DNA of 64,000 nt. It comes from Marinobacter sp. F3R08. Lineage in GTDB: Bacteria > Pseudomonadota > Gammaproteobacteria > Pseudomonadales > Oleiphilaceae. Position numbers and translations under genes: made by a program. The notes below the pieces were generated by a model. It saw nothing but the letters and a program-made list of their open reading frames with translations, did no database searches and had not been told where the DNA came from. The stretch is taken from assembly GCF_018860425.1 (NCBI RefSeq), contig NZ_JAHKPI010000015.1, forward strand, positions 482,141 through 546,140, in the 5' to 3' direction. Shown here piece after piece: positions 42,038-51,292 of the stretch. How positions within the stretch are numbered: the first letter of the stretch is position 1; each line of letters starts with the position of its first letter.

Positions 42038-43387
42038 ATGCAGATTATTGAAACCGTCCTCGCACTCGCGCTCACTCTGGGCATCCTGGTGACCCTCCAC
42101 GAATACGGTCATTTTTGGGTTGCCCGGCGCTGTGGCGTAAAGGTGCTTCGCTTTTCTGTAGGCTTCGGGAAGCCGCTGTTCTCCTGGTACGACAAGCATG
42201 GGACTGAATTTGCAGTCGCCGCTATTCCTCTTGGTGGTTACGTGAAGATGCTGGACGAGCGCGAAGGCCCGGTGCCCGAGGAACTAAGGGATCAGGCCTT
42301 CACCTCCAAGCCGCCGATTCAGCGCATTGCCATCGCATCGGCCGGCCCTGTTGCCAACTTTATTTTCGCTGTTTTTGCATACTGGTTATTGAGTGTGGTC
42401 GGGGTTACCCATGTCGCGCCGATTATCGGACAAATAGCCGATGAGAGTGTGGCGGAGCGGGCTGGATTGCACGAAGGCATGGAGATCCATGCAGTAGACG
42501 GCCACCAGGTAAATTCCTGGCGTGATGTGAATATGCGTATCCTGGAACGGGCCGGGGAGCAGGGTTCGATCTCAATGGAGGTATCCGATGGCGGCGTCCG
42601 CGGTAACGTCAGTGGAGAACTTTCTGGCTGGCGTCTGAGTGATGACACGCCGAATCCTCTGGCAGAATTCGGGATCACGCCATGGCGCCCAACGATTCCC
42701 CCTGTATTGGGGCAGGTATCTGAGGGGGGGCGGGCTCAGTCCGCTGGTCTGGAGCCCGGCGATCGGGTTCTGGCAGTTAATGGTGAGTCGATCAGTAACT
42801 GGTTCGAGCTTGTCGATGCCATTCGCAACGCTCCGGAACAGACGCTTCAGCTCACGGTTGCGCGCAATGGTGCTGAGCGTTCTGTCAGTGTGACGCCGGA
42901 AGCCCGAGACGCAGAGAGCGGTGAGACAATTGGCTTTGTTGGTGCCGGCGTGGAAGCTATTACGTGGCCGGAGGACGTGTTGCGTGATGTCAGTTACGGT
43001 CCTTTTGCGGCACTCCCGGTTGCTCTCAGCGAAACCTGGGCGGATACCCGCCTGACTCTGGTAGCGATCAAGAAGATGTTCACAGGGCTTTTGTCACCCA
43101 CCAATCTCAGTGGTCCGATTACCATTGCCCGGGTGGCTGAGGCCAGCGTAAGTTCCGGCTTCGAGGATTTCGTGCGTTTTCTTGCCTATCTCAGCGTGAG
43201 TTTGGGTATTCTGAACCTGCTGCCAGTGCCTGTACTTGATGGTGGTCATATCGTGTACTACACCATCGAGGCGATCAGGGGAAAGCCGCTTTCCGAGCAG
43301 GCTCAGGCGTTTGGATTACGAATTGGTATGGCAATGATACTCACATTAATGGTGTTTGCTCTTTACAACGACCTGATGCGGTTGTGA
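42038..43387 (+). CDS. rseP: Site-2 zinc metalloprotease RseP
   Basis: A 449-residue intramembrane protease that cuts anti-sigma factor RseA to free sigma-E in envelope stress. HEYGH at residues 21-25 is the zinc motif in the first membrane segment; two PDZ domains lie in the periplasm (about 115-220 and 225-300), and the third transmembrane region has NLLPVPVLDGGH, the second metal-ligand motif LDG. Gene order dxr-rseP-bamA is the classical one. RseA/RpoE lie elsewhere. Confidence 0.97.
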   Translation: MQIIETVLALALTLGILVTLHEYGHFWVARRCGVKVLRFSVGFGKPLFSWYDKHGTEFAVAAIPLGGYVKMLDEREGPVPEELRDQAFTSKPPIQRIAIASAGPVANFIFAVFAYWLLSVVGVTHVAPIIGQIADESVAERAGLHEGMEIHAVDGHQVNSWRDVNMRILERAGEQGSISMEVSDGGVRGNVSGELSGWRLSDDTPNPLAEFGITPWRPTIPPVLGQVSEGGRAQSAGLEPGDRVLAVNGESISNWFELVDAIRNAPEQTLQLTVARNGAERSVSVTPEARDAESGETIGFVGAGVEAITWPEDVLRDVSYGPFAALPVALSETWADTRLTLVAIKKMFTGLLSPTNLSGPITIARVAEASVSSGFEDFVRFLAYLSVSLGILNLLPVPVLDGGHIVYYTIEAIRGKPLSEQAQAFGLRIGMAMILTLMVFALYNDLMRL

Positions 43388-43431
43388 GAATTGCGGGCTC
43401 CTTACGCGCATTAACCAGGCGAAATATTTGA

Positions 43432-45750
43432 ATGAGACGTTCTCTTCTAGGTGTTGCCGTTGGCCTCGCTGTAGCCGTGTCCGGCCTGAAGCCAGCACTT
43501 GCTGATCAGTTCACTGTTGCGGATATTGAGGTGGAAGGCCTTCAGAGGGTATCTGCAGGTACTGTTTTTTCCGCCTTGCCAGTCAATATTGGGGAACAGG
43601 TGGATGAGACAGAGCTGGCTGATGCTATCAAATCCCTGTTCCGGACCGGACTGTTTACCGATATAGAGGTCAGCCGCGATGCGGGTGTGCTTATCCTGAC
43701 GGTTCGTGAACGGCCCTCGATCAGCACTATCGAGATTGAGGGTAACAAGAATATTGAGACCGAGATGTTGATGGATGCTCTTGCGGGTGCAGGGCTCCAG
43801 GAGGGGCAGGTATTCCGGCGTGCGACTCTCGAACGTCTTGAGCTCGAGATCCTGCGTTCCTACATTGCCCAGGGGCGGTACAACGCCCGGGTGAAGGCGA
43901 CCGGGGAGGAGCTGCCCAGGAACCGGGTTGCGATTCAGCTGGATATCAGCGAAGGCTCTGTTGCTGCGATTCACCACATCAACCTCATTGGCAACGAGGA
44001 CTTCAGCGATGAGGAACTGCAGGACCTGTTCGAATTGCAGACGACGAGCTGGTGGAATTCAATTACCAACTCGGACAAGTATGCCAGAGAGCGTCTCAGT
44101 GGCGATCTGGAATCCTTGCGGTCATTCTATCTTGATCGGGGCTACCTGGATTTCAACGTCGAATCCAGTCAGGTTTCCATATCGCCGGACAAGCAAAAGG
44201 TCTTCATCGCCATCGCCCTGAATGAGGGGCCCCAGTACACCATTTCCGAGATCAACCTTCGTGGTGACCTCATTTTGGATGAATCGGAGCTGCGCTCACT
44301 GATTCCGGTTCAGGAGGGCGATGTATTCTCCCGATCCCGCATGACCGCAATCTCGGAATCGCTGGCATTCCGGCTTGGCCGGGAAGGTTATGCGTTCGCC
44401 AACGTCAATGCCGTTCCTGAGCCCGGCGAGAACAATACTGCTGCTGTCACCTTCTTTGTGGAACCAGGCAAGCGGGCTTATGTGCGAAGAATTAATTTCG
44501 ATGGCAACGTGTCTACCCGTGACGATGTGCTTCGCCAGGAAATGACACAGATGGAAGGCGGTGTGGCGTCTTCTGATCGCATCGAGTTCTCCAAGACCAA
44601 GCTCGAGCGGCTTGGCTTCTTCCAGGCTGTAAATGTCGAAACGGTTCCTGTGCCTGGAACGGATGATCTGGTGGATGTTAACTATTCCGTTGAGGAGCAG
44701 CCGACCGGCAGTCTGTCTGCATCTGTCGGTTTCTCCCAGGACTCCGGTGTGATTCTCGGTGCCAGTGTCTCTGAAAACAACTTCTTTGGTACGGGTAAGC
44801 GGGTATCTTTCGGTGTCAATGTCAGTGATTCGGTGAAGAGCGCCAACGTTTCCTACCTTGATCCCTATTATACCGTTGACGGGGTGAGCCGTGGGTTCAG
44901 CCTTTTCGCCCGGGAAACAGATTATGAAGAGGAAGATATCTCCTCATTCCTCCTGGACGAATACGGAGGCCGCGTTACTTTCGGTTATCCGATAGACCAG
45001 AATACCCGTTTGAATTTTGGCGCCGGTGTGACCCAGTCGAACCTCAAAGAAGGTCTGTACACCTCGCAAGAAGTGACGGAATTCATCCAGGACGAAGGTG
45101 ATTCATTCACCAATTACTTCCTGTTCGGTAGCTGGAGTCGCAGCACTCTGAATCGCGGCGTGCTGCCCACTTCGGGTTTCAGTCACTCCCTGTCACTGGA
45201 CGTTGCGGTACCTGGTAGCGACCTGACGTTCTACAAGGCAACCCATAAAACCGATTTCTACTATCCGGTTACTGACGACAATCGTTGGGTAATCCGTGCA
45301 CGCACCGAAGTGGGTTACGGAGACGGATATGGCGATCGCACCCAGATGCCTTTCTACGAACATTTTTATGCCGGTGGTTATGGATCCGTTCGTGGATATG
45401 AGGCCAACTCACTTGGTTTGAAAGCAACCAATAACGAGAACGATCTCACGGATCCGGATGCGTTTGGTGGCAATCTGTTGACTGAAGCTGGCCTTGAGCT
45501 GATTGTCCCGACACCCTTTGCCGGTGATACCCGTTCCATGAGAACAGCTCTGTTCCTGGATGCCGGTCAGGTTTTTGATACGGATCGAGGCTTTGACCCA
45601 GAGCTGGGTGAAGTCAGGATGGCTGTCGGTGTTGGTTTCCAGTGGATAACTGCCGTTGGCCCACTCGCGTTCAGTCTGGCCTATCCTCTGAACGATGAGG
45701 CTGGCGACGACACACAGGTGTTCCAGTTCTCACTGGGCCAGACCTTCTAA
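43432..45750 (+). CDS. bamA: Outer-membrane protein assembly factor BamA
   Basis: A 772-residue Omp85 protein. A signal peptide (cleavage after LADQ/ALA, about residue 23-25) is followed by five POTRA domains (about 25-420) and a 16-strand barrel with the VRGY-type motif GYGSVRGYEANSLG and a C-terminal aromatic (ending SLGQTF), the beta-signal for outer-membrane insertion. It is the central subunit of the BAM machine. Skp follows at 45 nt, its chaperone partner, as in E. coli. Confidence 0.97.
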   Translation: MRRSLLGVAVGLAVAVSGLKPALADQFTVADIEVEGLQRVSAGTVFSALPVNIGEQVDETELADAIKSLFRTGLFTDIEVSRDAGVLILTVRERPSISTIEIEGNKNIETEMLMDALAGAGLQEGQVFRRATLERLELEILRSYIAQGRYNARVKATGEELPRNRVAIQLDISEGSVAAIHHINLIGNEDFSDEELQDLFELQTTSWWNSITNSDKYARERLSGDLESLRSFYLDRGYLDFNVESSQVSISPDKQKVFIAIALNEGPQYTISEINLRGDLILDESELRSLIPVQEGDVFSRSRMTAISESLAFRLGREGYAFANVNAVPEPGENNTAAVTFFVEPGKRAYVRRINFDGNVSTRDDVLRQEMTQMEGGVASSDRIEFSKTKLERLGFFQAVNVETVPVPGTDDLVDVNYSVEEQPTGSLSASVGFSQDSGVILGASVSENNFFGTGKRVSFGVNVSDSVKSANVSYLDPYYTVDGVSRGFSLFARETDYEEEDISSFLLDEYGGRVTFGYPIDQNTRLNFGAGVTQSNLKEGLYTSQEVTEFIQDEGDSFTNYFLFGSWSRSTLNRGVLPTSGFSHSLSLDVAVPGSDLTFYKATHKTDFYYPVTDDNRWVIRARTEVGYGDGYGDRTQMPFYEHFYAGGYGSVRGYEANSLGLKATNNENDLTDPDAFGGNLLTEAGLELIVPTPFAGDTRSMRTALFLDAGQVFDTDRGFDPELGEVRMAVGVGFQWITAVGPLAFSLAYPLNDEAGDDTQVFQFSLGQTF

Positions 45751-45795
45751 AGCATGGATAATAACCGTCTACGGATGAACACCAGGAGAAAACTA

Positions 45796-46293
45796 ATGTC
45801 CCGATTTTTGATGATGTTCGCTGCTCTGATCATGGCGTTTTCGTTCCCGGCAATGGCCGACACACGGATTGGTGTGGTCGATTTGCGTCAGGCGCTGTTC
45901 TCTTCTGACGACGCCAAGACCTTCAGCGAATCGCTTCAGAAGGATTTTGCGGGCGATGAAGCCAGAGTCCGTGAGGCTCAGGAAGCGGCCCGGAAGCTCC
46001 AGGAGCGTCTGGAAAAGGACGGTGCGATGATGAATGAGAGCGAGCGCAACAAGCTGTCCGGTGAGTTTCAGGAAAAGGTCAAGGAGTTCAACTTCCTCAA
46101 GCAACGCCTGGATTCAACCGTTAATCAGCGCAAGCAGGCGTTTCTGGAGCAGGCTCGCCCCGAGGTCGACGCAGCTGTCAAGGAGCTTCTTGACGAGAAT
46201 GATCTTGATTTGATCCTGCCCAGTGAAGCTGTTGTCTATGTAAAACCGGAAATGAACCTGACCTCTCAGCTTCTGGAAAAACTGAACCGTTAA
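45796..46293 (+). CDS. skp: Periplasmic chaperone Skp (OmpH family)
   Basis: A 165-residue exported protein with a signal peptide ending MADTRIGVVDL (about residue 22), then long coiled-coil arms (about 45-105) and a small beta domain, as in the trimeric jellyfish-like Skp that holds unfolded outer-membrane proteins. The frame is open from 45754, but ATG 45796 has AGGAG 7 nt upstream and starts directly with the signal peptide, so it is chosen. It lies between bamA and lpxD. Confidence 0.92.
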   Translation: MSRFLMMFAALIMAFSFPAMADTRIGVVDLRQALFSSDDAKTFSESLQKDFAGDEARVREAQEAARKLQERLEKDGAMMNESERNKLSGEFQEKVKEFNFLKQRLDSTVNQRKQAFLEQARPEVDAAVKELLDENDLDLILPSEAVVYVKPEMNLTSQLLEKLNR

Positions 46294-46341
46294 TTTGTGA
46301 CGGGGCACCCCGGTGCCCTGATCGTTGCTTGGGAGCATGCA

Positions 46342-47367
46342 ATGACAGAAAGTTCCTATCGCCTTGGGGATATTGCCGATGCCCTGGGAGCGGAGCTGCG
46401 GGGTGACCCTGATGTGACGATATCGGGGTTGGCGACGTTGCAGGCCGCTGAGCCCGGTCAGATCAGCTTCCTGGCGAATCCGTCATACGGCAGATACCTG
46501 GCAGATACACGCGCCTCTGCAATTATTGTATCTCCCGCTTCGGCGAAGGATGCTCCGACCAACGTCCTGTTACTGGACAACCCCTACCTCGGATATGCTC
46601 GCCTGAGCCACTGGTTCGATCCGATGCCGGTTGCTTCGCCGGGCGTTCATCAGACCGCGGTCGTGGATCCCTCGGCTACACTTGGTGATGACGTCAGCGT
46701 TGGCCCCAATGCCGTTATCGAGGCAGGCGCTGACATTGGGGAAAAGGTGGTCGTGGGCGCCGGATCGATTATTGGCGCCAGAACCACCATTGGTGCGCAG
46801 ACGGTGATTCGGCCCCGGGTGACCCTGGCCCATGATGTAGTGGTTGGAAAGCGCTGCCACATCCTCAGTGGAGCCGTCATTGGCTCTGACGGTTTTGGTT
46901 TCGCAAATGAGAAAGGCGCATGGCACCGGATCGCGCAGCTTGGTCGGGTCGTTCTTGGAGATGACGTGGAAGTGGGGGCCAATACGACCATTGACCGTGG
47001 TGCTCTGGACGACACTGTTATCGGTAACGGAGTCAAACTCGATAACCTGATACAGATTGCTCACAACGTTCAGATCGGCGATCACAGCGCCATGGCGGCG
47101 ATGGTAGGAATAGCCGGTAGTACCCGAATTGGTCGGCATTGTGTGTTTGGCGGGGCTTCCGGCGTGGCGGGGCATCTGGAAATTGCCGATCAGGTTCACT
47201 TAACAGGCATGACCCTGGTGAGCGGTGACATACGGGAATCCGGAGTCTATTCGTCGGGCACCAGCGCCGATACTAACCGTCAGTGGCGCAAAAATGCTGT
47301 GCGCTTCCGCCAACTGGACATTCTGGCGAGACGGGTCAAAGAACTGGAAAAGAAATTAGAGGGCTGA
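46342..47367 (+). CDS. lpxD: UDP-3-O-(3-hydroxyacyl)glucosamine N-acyltransferase
   Basis: A 341-residue lipid A enzyme adding the N-linked acyl chain. The N-terminal uridine-binding domain (about 1-100) is followed by a left-handed beta helix of hexapeptide repeats (from [20 protein letters not shown]) and a C-terminal helix. The likely catalytic His lies in [18 protein letters not shown]. Start at 46342, with GGGAG upstream; the frame is open back to 46297. Next gene fabZ begins 11 nt after the stop. Confidence 0.95.
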   Translation: MTESSYRLGDIADALGAELRGDPDVTISGLATLQAAEPGQISFLANPSYGRYLADTRASAIIVSPASAKDAPTNVLLLDNPYLGYARLSHWFDPMPVASPGVHQTAVVDPSATLGDDVSVGPNAVIEAGADIGEKVVVGAGSIIGARTTIGAQTVIRPRVTLAHDVVVGKRCHILSGAVIGSDGFGFANEKGAWHRIAQLGRVVLGDDVEVGANTTIDRGALDDTVIGNGVKLDNLIQIAHNVQIGDHSAMAAMVGIAGSTRIGRHCVFGGASGVAGHLEIADQVHLTGMTLVSGDIRESGVYSSGTSADTNRQWRKNAVRFRQLDILARRVKELEKKLEG

Positions 47368-47378
47368 GGCCGATCAAC

Positions 47379-47816
47379 ATGATGAACATCGACGAAATTC
47401 TGGAATACCTGCCACACCGATACCCGTTCTTGCTGGTGGATCGGGTAACGGAGGTCGAAAAGGGAAAATCGATCAAGGGCTACAAGAATATTTCGTTTAA
47501 CGAGCCGTTCTTTCAGGGCCACTTTCCAGAGAATCCGATCCTGCCGGGTGTACTGATTATTGAGGCTATGGCTCAACTGTCAGGTATTCTCGCTTTTGTG
47601 ACAGTGGGCCGGAAACCTTCTGACGGAGTGGTACAATACCTTGCCGGATCCAGTAAGGCCCGCTTTAAACGTCCGGTTTTACCGGGTGATCAACTGCGTA
47701 TGGAATCGGAATTCGTTTCCGGTAAACGGGGTATCTACAAATTCGAGTGTCGCGCGCTGGTAGACGGCGAAGTCGTCTGCGTGGCAGAGATTCTGACCGC
47801 TGAGAGAGAAGTTTGA
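47379..47816 (+). CDS. fabZ: 3-hydroxyacyl-ACP dehydratase FabZ
   Basis: A 145-residue hot-dog-fold dehydratase of fatty-acid elongation. [11 protein letters not shown] and the catalytic pair in [20 protein letters not shown] (His and Glu) identify it; length matches the family. ATG at 47379 or 47382, GAGG about 10 nt upstream. Its stop overlaps the lpxA start (TGATG), so lpxA is translated by coupling. The acyl-ACP pool it shapes is shared with lipid A synthesis by its neighbours. Confidence 0.96.
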   Translation: MMNIDEILEYLPHRYPFLLVDRVTEVEKGKSIKGYKNISFNEPFFQGHFPENPILPGVLIIEAMAQLSGILAFVTVGRKPSDGVVQYLAGSSKARFKRPVLPGDQLRMESEFVSGKRGIYKFECRALVDGEVVCVAEILTAEREV

Positions 47817-48607
47817 TGGCGACAAATGACTGGTCGGGTGTCCATCCTCAGGCGATTGTAGACCCGTCAGCCAGGCTCGGTGATAACGTCACTGTTGGGC
47901 CCTGGAGTTACATTGGACCGGACGTGGAGATCGGAGAGGGCACTGAGATTCTCTCCCATGTGGTTGTAAAGGGCCCCACGGTTATTGGTCGTAAGAACCG
48001 TATTTTTCAGTTTTCCAGTATTGGCGAAGAGTGCCAGGATAAGAAGTACGCGGGAGAGCACACCACCCTGGTGATCGGTGACAATAATGTCATTCGTGAA
48101 AATTGCACGATTCACCGCGGCACCGTACAGGATCGCGGTGAAACCCGCATTGGAAGTGGCAACCTCCTGATGGCCTATGTTCATGTAGCCCATGATTGCA
48201 TCGTGGGTGACAACACCATACTGGCCAACTGTGCGACGCTTGCCGGCCATGTTTGTGTTGGTGACTATGCCATTCTGGGGGGCGGCACCATGGTGCATCA
48301 ATTCTGCCATATTGGGCCTCATAGTATGGCCGCGGGTGGCAGCATTGTTCTGAAAGACATCCCTGCTTATGTGATGGCAAGTGGCCAGTCAGCGGAGCCC
48401 CATGGTATGAACGTGGAAGGACTGAAACGTCGCGGGTTCAGCAAGGATGTATTGCTGGCTTTGCGCCGAGCCTACAAAGTTATCTACCGCCAGGGACTGA
48501 CCACCGAGCAGGCTGTGGAAGAACTCGAGAAATCCTATTCTGACATTGCAGAAATACGGCCCCTCATAAGCTCCCTGCGTGGGGCTCATCGCGGCATCAT
48601 CCGCTAA
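47816..48607 (+). CDS. lpxA: UDP-N-acetylglucosamine acyltransferase
   Basis: A 263-residue trimeric acyltransferase that takes the first step of lipid A synthesis, adding a 3-hydroxyacyl chain to UDP-GlcNAc. It consists of hexapeptide repeats from HPQAIVDPSARLGDNVTVGP, the catalytic His in LMAYVHVAHDCIVGDN, and a C-terminal helical bundle (ALRRAYKVIYRQGLT). ATG 47816 overlaps the fabZ stop by 1 nt. lpxB follows at 17 nt. Confidence 0.96.
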   Translation: MATNDWSGVHPQAIVDPSARLGDNVTVGPWSYIGPDVEIGEGTEILSHVVVKGPTVIGRKNRIFQFSSIGEECQDKKYAGEHTTLVIGDNNVIRENCTIHRGTVQDRGETRIGSGNLLMAYVHVAHDCIVGDNTILANCATLAGHVCVGDYAILGGGTMVHQFCHIGPHSMAAGGSIVLKDIPAYVMASGQSAEPHGMNVEGLKRRGFSKDVLLALRRAYKVIYRQGLTTEQAVEELEKSYSDIAEIRPLISSLRGAHRGIIR

Positions 48608-48624
48608 CCGGCTGGAGCCTGTCG

Positions 48625-49806
48625 GTGACAGATCTATCTGACGCGACCATCAGCGATCGCAAAATCACATTTGGAATCATAGCCGGTGAGGCATCGGGCG
48701 ATATTCTTGGGGCGGGCCTGATCCGATCTCTTCGCCAGCGCTATCCCCAGGCTCGGTTTGTCGGGATTGGCGGTGAGGAGATGATTGCCGAAGGCTTTCA
48801 CTCCCTGGTGCCAATGGAGCGTCTTTCTGTCATGGGACTGGTAGAAGTCCTGGGGCGAATCCGGGAGTTATTCAGGATTAGAGCCCGCCTGCTGGACTAT
48901 TTCTTTGCCACGCCTCCAGATGTGGTGATTGGTATCGATTCCCCGGATTTCACGTTGGCCATCGAACGACGGTGCCGTGAGGCCGGTCTTCTTTCTGTTC
49001 ATTATGTCAGCCCCTCAGTCTGGGCCTGGCGTCAGAAACGGATTTTCAAGATCGCAAAATCGGTCAACCTTATGCTGACCCTGTTCCCCTTTGAAGCAAG
49101 GTTTTACGAGGAGCATCAGGTGCCAGTGGCGTTTGTAGGGCATCCTCTGGCCGATCGCATCCCTCTGGAGCCCGATACCGTCAGAATGAGAGAGTCGCTC
49201 GGTATAGAGCGTGACGCGTCCGTGCTTGCCGTTCTTCCCGGTAGCCGAGCAGGGGAGGTTGGCAGGCTGGGGACTCTGTTCCTGGAAGCCTGTCGCTGGA
49301 TCCAGGAAAGGCGCCCGGATCTCCAGCTGTTGATTCCCTGCGTTAACCGGGATCGTGAGCGACAGGTGCGGGATCTGGTCGAAGCGTTGGACGTTAAGCT
49401 GCCAGTCACCATTGTGAGAGGCCGGTCCCGGGACGTGATGGCTGCCTCGGATGTGGTTCTGCTGGCTTCTGGAACTGCGACGCTTGAAGCCATGCTATTG
49501 AAAAAGCCAATGGTGGTAGGTTATCGCTTGAGCGGATTCAGCTATGCTCTGTTGTCCAGGTTGGTGAAGGTGCCCCATGTTGCACTCCCGAATCTGCTCG
49601 CCAGGCGCGAACTGGTGCCGGAACTGCTGCAGGATGATGCCACGGCCGAAAACCTGGGTGAGGCGGTGCTTGAACGATTGGACAACGATGATGAACGGGG
49701 GCGGCTGAAAGAAGCCTTTACCGAGTTACACCATACGCTGAAACAGGGTGCCGATGAACGAGCTGCAGAGGCAATTTCAGAACTGGTAGAGCGGGGCGTA
49801 CACTGA
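48625..49806 (+). CDS. lpxB: Lipid-A-disaccharide synthase
   Basis: A 393-residue GT19 glycosyltransferase that joins lipid X and UDP-diacylglucosamine. Signatures are [19 protein letters not shown] at the start, the [15 protein letters not shown] segment and [12 protein letters not shown]. The start is GTG at 48625. Its stop overlaps the ATG of rnhB by 1 nt (TGATG), as in the standard lpxA-lpxB-rnhB order. Confidence 0.96.
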   Translation: MTDLSDATISDRKITFGIIAGEASGDILGAGLIRSLRQRYPQARFVGIGGEEMIAEGFHSLVPMERLSVMGLVEVLGRIRELFRIRARLLDYFFATPPDVVIGIDSPDFTLAIERRCREAGLLSVHYVSPSVWAWRQKRIFKIAKSVNLMLTLFPFEARFYEEHQVPVAFVGHPLADRIPLEPDTVRMRESLGIERDASVLAVLPGSRAGEVGRLGTLFLEACRWIQERRPDLQLLIPCVNRDRERQVRDLVEALDVKLPVTIVRGRSRDVMAASDVVLLASGTATLEAMLLKKPMVVGYRLSGFSYALLSRLVKVPHVALPNLLARRELVPELLQDDATAENLGEAVLERLDNDDERGRLKEAFTELHHTLKQGADERAAEAISELVERGVH

Positions 49807-50492
49807 TGGCCAAGACTCCGCTGCCGCCCTTTGAATGTCACTACACTGGTCCTCTGCTGGCGGGTGTCGACGAAGTTGGGCGGGGGCCGTTGATTGGTGC
49901 GGTAGTGACTGCTGCGGTGATTCTGAATCCTGATCGTCCGATTGCGGGCCTGGCTGACTCCAAGAAGCTTACCGAAAAGCGACGAGCCGCACTTTATGAT
50001 CAAATTCTTGAGTGTGCAACGGCCTGGAGTATCGGTCGTTGTGAAGCTCACGAAATTGACCGGCTCAATATCTACCAGGCCACCATGCTCGCCATGGAAC
50101 GTGCAGTCTCAGGGCTGGCCGTGGTGCCCGAGTATGTTCTGGTGGATGGCAATCGCTGCCCGAAATGGCACTGGGCCTCCGAACCGGTAGTCAAGGGTGA
50201 TAGCAGGGTCGAAGCCATCAGTGCTGCTTCCATTATTGCGAAGGTAACCCGTGATCGGGAGATGGAGGCGCTTGACGCACGCTTTCCGGGGTTTGGTCTC
50301 GCGCAGCACAAAGGTTACCCGACTCCCATACATCTGGAAGCCCTGCGCCGTCTCGGTGCCACCTCCGAACATCGCCGCTCTTTTCGTCCGGTCCAGGAAG
50401 CCATTGATGAGGTGGGGCTCTTCCGAGACGACCTGAATGGAGACTCCCAACCGTTGCAGTACCGAACTGATCTTTTTGAAGATATTGATTGA
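49806..50492 (+). CDS. rnhB: Ribonuclease HII
   Basis: A 228-residue type 2 RNase H that nicks at ribonucleotides in [24 protein letters not shown] provides the DE pair, and further conserved acids lie in VLVDGN and [16 protein letters not shown]. Its 228 residues exceed E. coli (198), mainly by a C-terminal extension after RSFRPVQEA. It is the last gene of the envelope cluster; the -35 box of the tRNA promoter overlaps its stop codon. Confidence 0.95.
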   Translation: MAKTPLPPFECHYTGPLLAGVDEVGRGPLIGAVVTAAVILNPDRPIAGLADSKKLTEKRRAALYDQILECATAWSIGRCEAHEIDRLNIYQATMLAMERAVSGLAVVPEYVLVDGNRCPKWHWASEPVVKGDSRVEAISAASIIAKVTRDREMEALDARFPGFGLAQHKGYPTPIHLEALRRLGATSEHRRSFRPVQEAIDEVGLFRDDLNGDSQPLQYRTDLFEDID

Positions 50493-50517
50493 CAGCGATT
50501 TATTCAGTCCTTAATAT
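50489..50517 (+). promoter_or_regulatory. Strong sigma-70-type promoter of the initiator tRNA gene
   Basis: A perfect TTGACA (50489-50494) and TAATAT (50512-50517) are 17 nt apart, with a GC-rich discriminator CGCGCACG after it, characteristic of stringently controlled stable-RNA promoters. The -35 overlaps the rnhB stop codon. The predicted start is about 35-40 nt before the mature tRNA. Confidence 0.7.
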
Positions 50518-50561
50518 ACGCGCACGTTGATCGGGGCTTTCCGGTAAACAACCAGTTTTGA

Positions 50562-50638
<77 letters not shown>

Positions 50639-50642
50639 TCTT

Positions 50643-50673
50643 AAAAAAGGTCCGCGTTCGCGGGCCTTTTTTT
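50643..50673 (+). terminator. Rho-independent terminator of tRNA-fMet
   Basis: GGTCCGCG pairs with CGCGGGCC (one U-G), preceded by A6 and followed by T7, five bases after the tRNA CCA. Confidence 0.93.
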
Positions 50674-50797
50674 GTGTGTTTTCCGTTAGTAGACCTCTCC
50701 AGCATTCCGAATACCGCTTTCGATATTTTCTTCACGTCGAATTGTCCACTCGATCAATGGCTTCTTCCCTGCTTTAATTAACCTCCCTGATGGAAAA

Positions 50798-50827
50798 TTG
50801 ACATTTTCTTAACTAGGAAAATAATTG
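50798..50827 (+). promoter_or_regulatory. Candidate promoter for the FN3-like lipoprotein
   Basis: A perfect TTGACA (50798-50803) is followed after 17-18 nt by ATAATT/TAATTG. The stretch has a partial inverted repeat (TTGACATTTTC near GAAAATAATTGTCA) that may be a regulator site. It lies about 90 nt before the start codon in unusually AT-rich sequence. Confidence 0.4.
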
Positions 50828-50891
50828 TCATCACACTGATAATCGTGCCCGTTTTTGCGCCTTGTCAAAGTCGACGACAGATTGGTTCCAA

Positions 50892-51269
50892 ATGCTTAAG
50901 AATCGCGTTATTCAAGTGTCAAAGCTCTGGGCCGCCACGTTCTTTCTTGGCGTTGGTCTCACAGGCTGTGGTGGTGCTGGTGCCTCTTCTGAGCGTTCCG
51001 CTGTACTGAGCTGGAGCGCTCCGCTGACCCGTGTTAACGGTGAGAGCATCTCGATGGGTGAACTGGATCGATATGTGATTCGTTACGGACAGGATGCCGG
51101 AGAACTGAGCCAAGAGGTCGTTATTCCCAATGCTCAGGTTGAGGCGGAAATGTCTTACGAGCTACGTGGGCTTGATGTTGGAACCTGGTATTTCACGATC
51201 GAGGTTCAGGATATCAACGGGCTGATCAGTGAGCCCTCGGATGTTGTCAGCAAATCCATCCGTTCATGA
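50892..51269 (+). CDS. Putative FN3-like lipoprotein
   Basis: A 125-residue lipoprotein (lipobox LTGC near residues 22-25, then a Gly/Ser linker). The remainder reads as one fibronectin type III-like beta sandwich: LSWSAPLTRVNGE, RYVIRYGQDAGEL, YELRGLDVGTWYFTIEVQD. Such domains bind protein or carbohydrate at the surface; no enzyme motif. ATG 50892 lacks a good Shine-Dalgarno sequence, so translation may be weak. It sits alone between tRNA-fMet and the convergent CHASE2 kinase, whose FecR neighbour also contains FN3-like segments. Confidence 0.75.
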   Translation: MLKNRVIQVSKLWAATFFLGVGLTGCGGAGASSERSAVLSWSAPLTRVNGESISMGELDRYVIRYGQDAGELSQEVVIPNAQVEAEMSYELRGLDVGTWYFTIEVQDINGLISEPSDVVSKSIRS

Positions 51270-51292
51270 GGTCAGCTCCTTGATCTGATACA

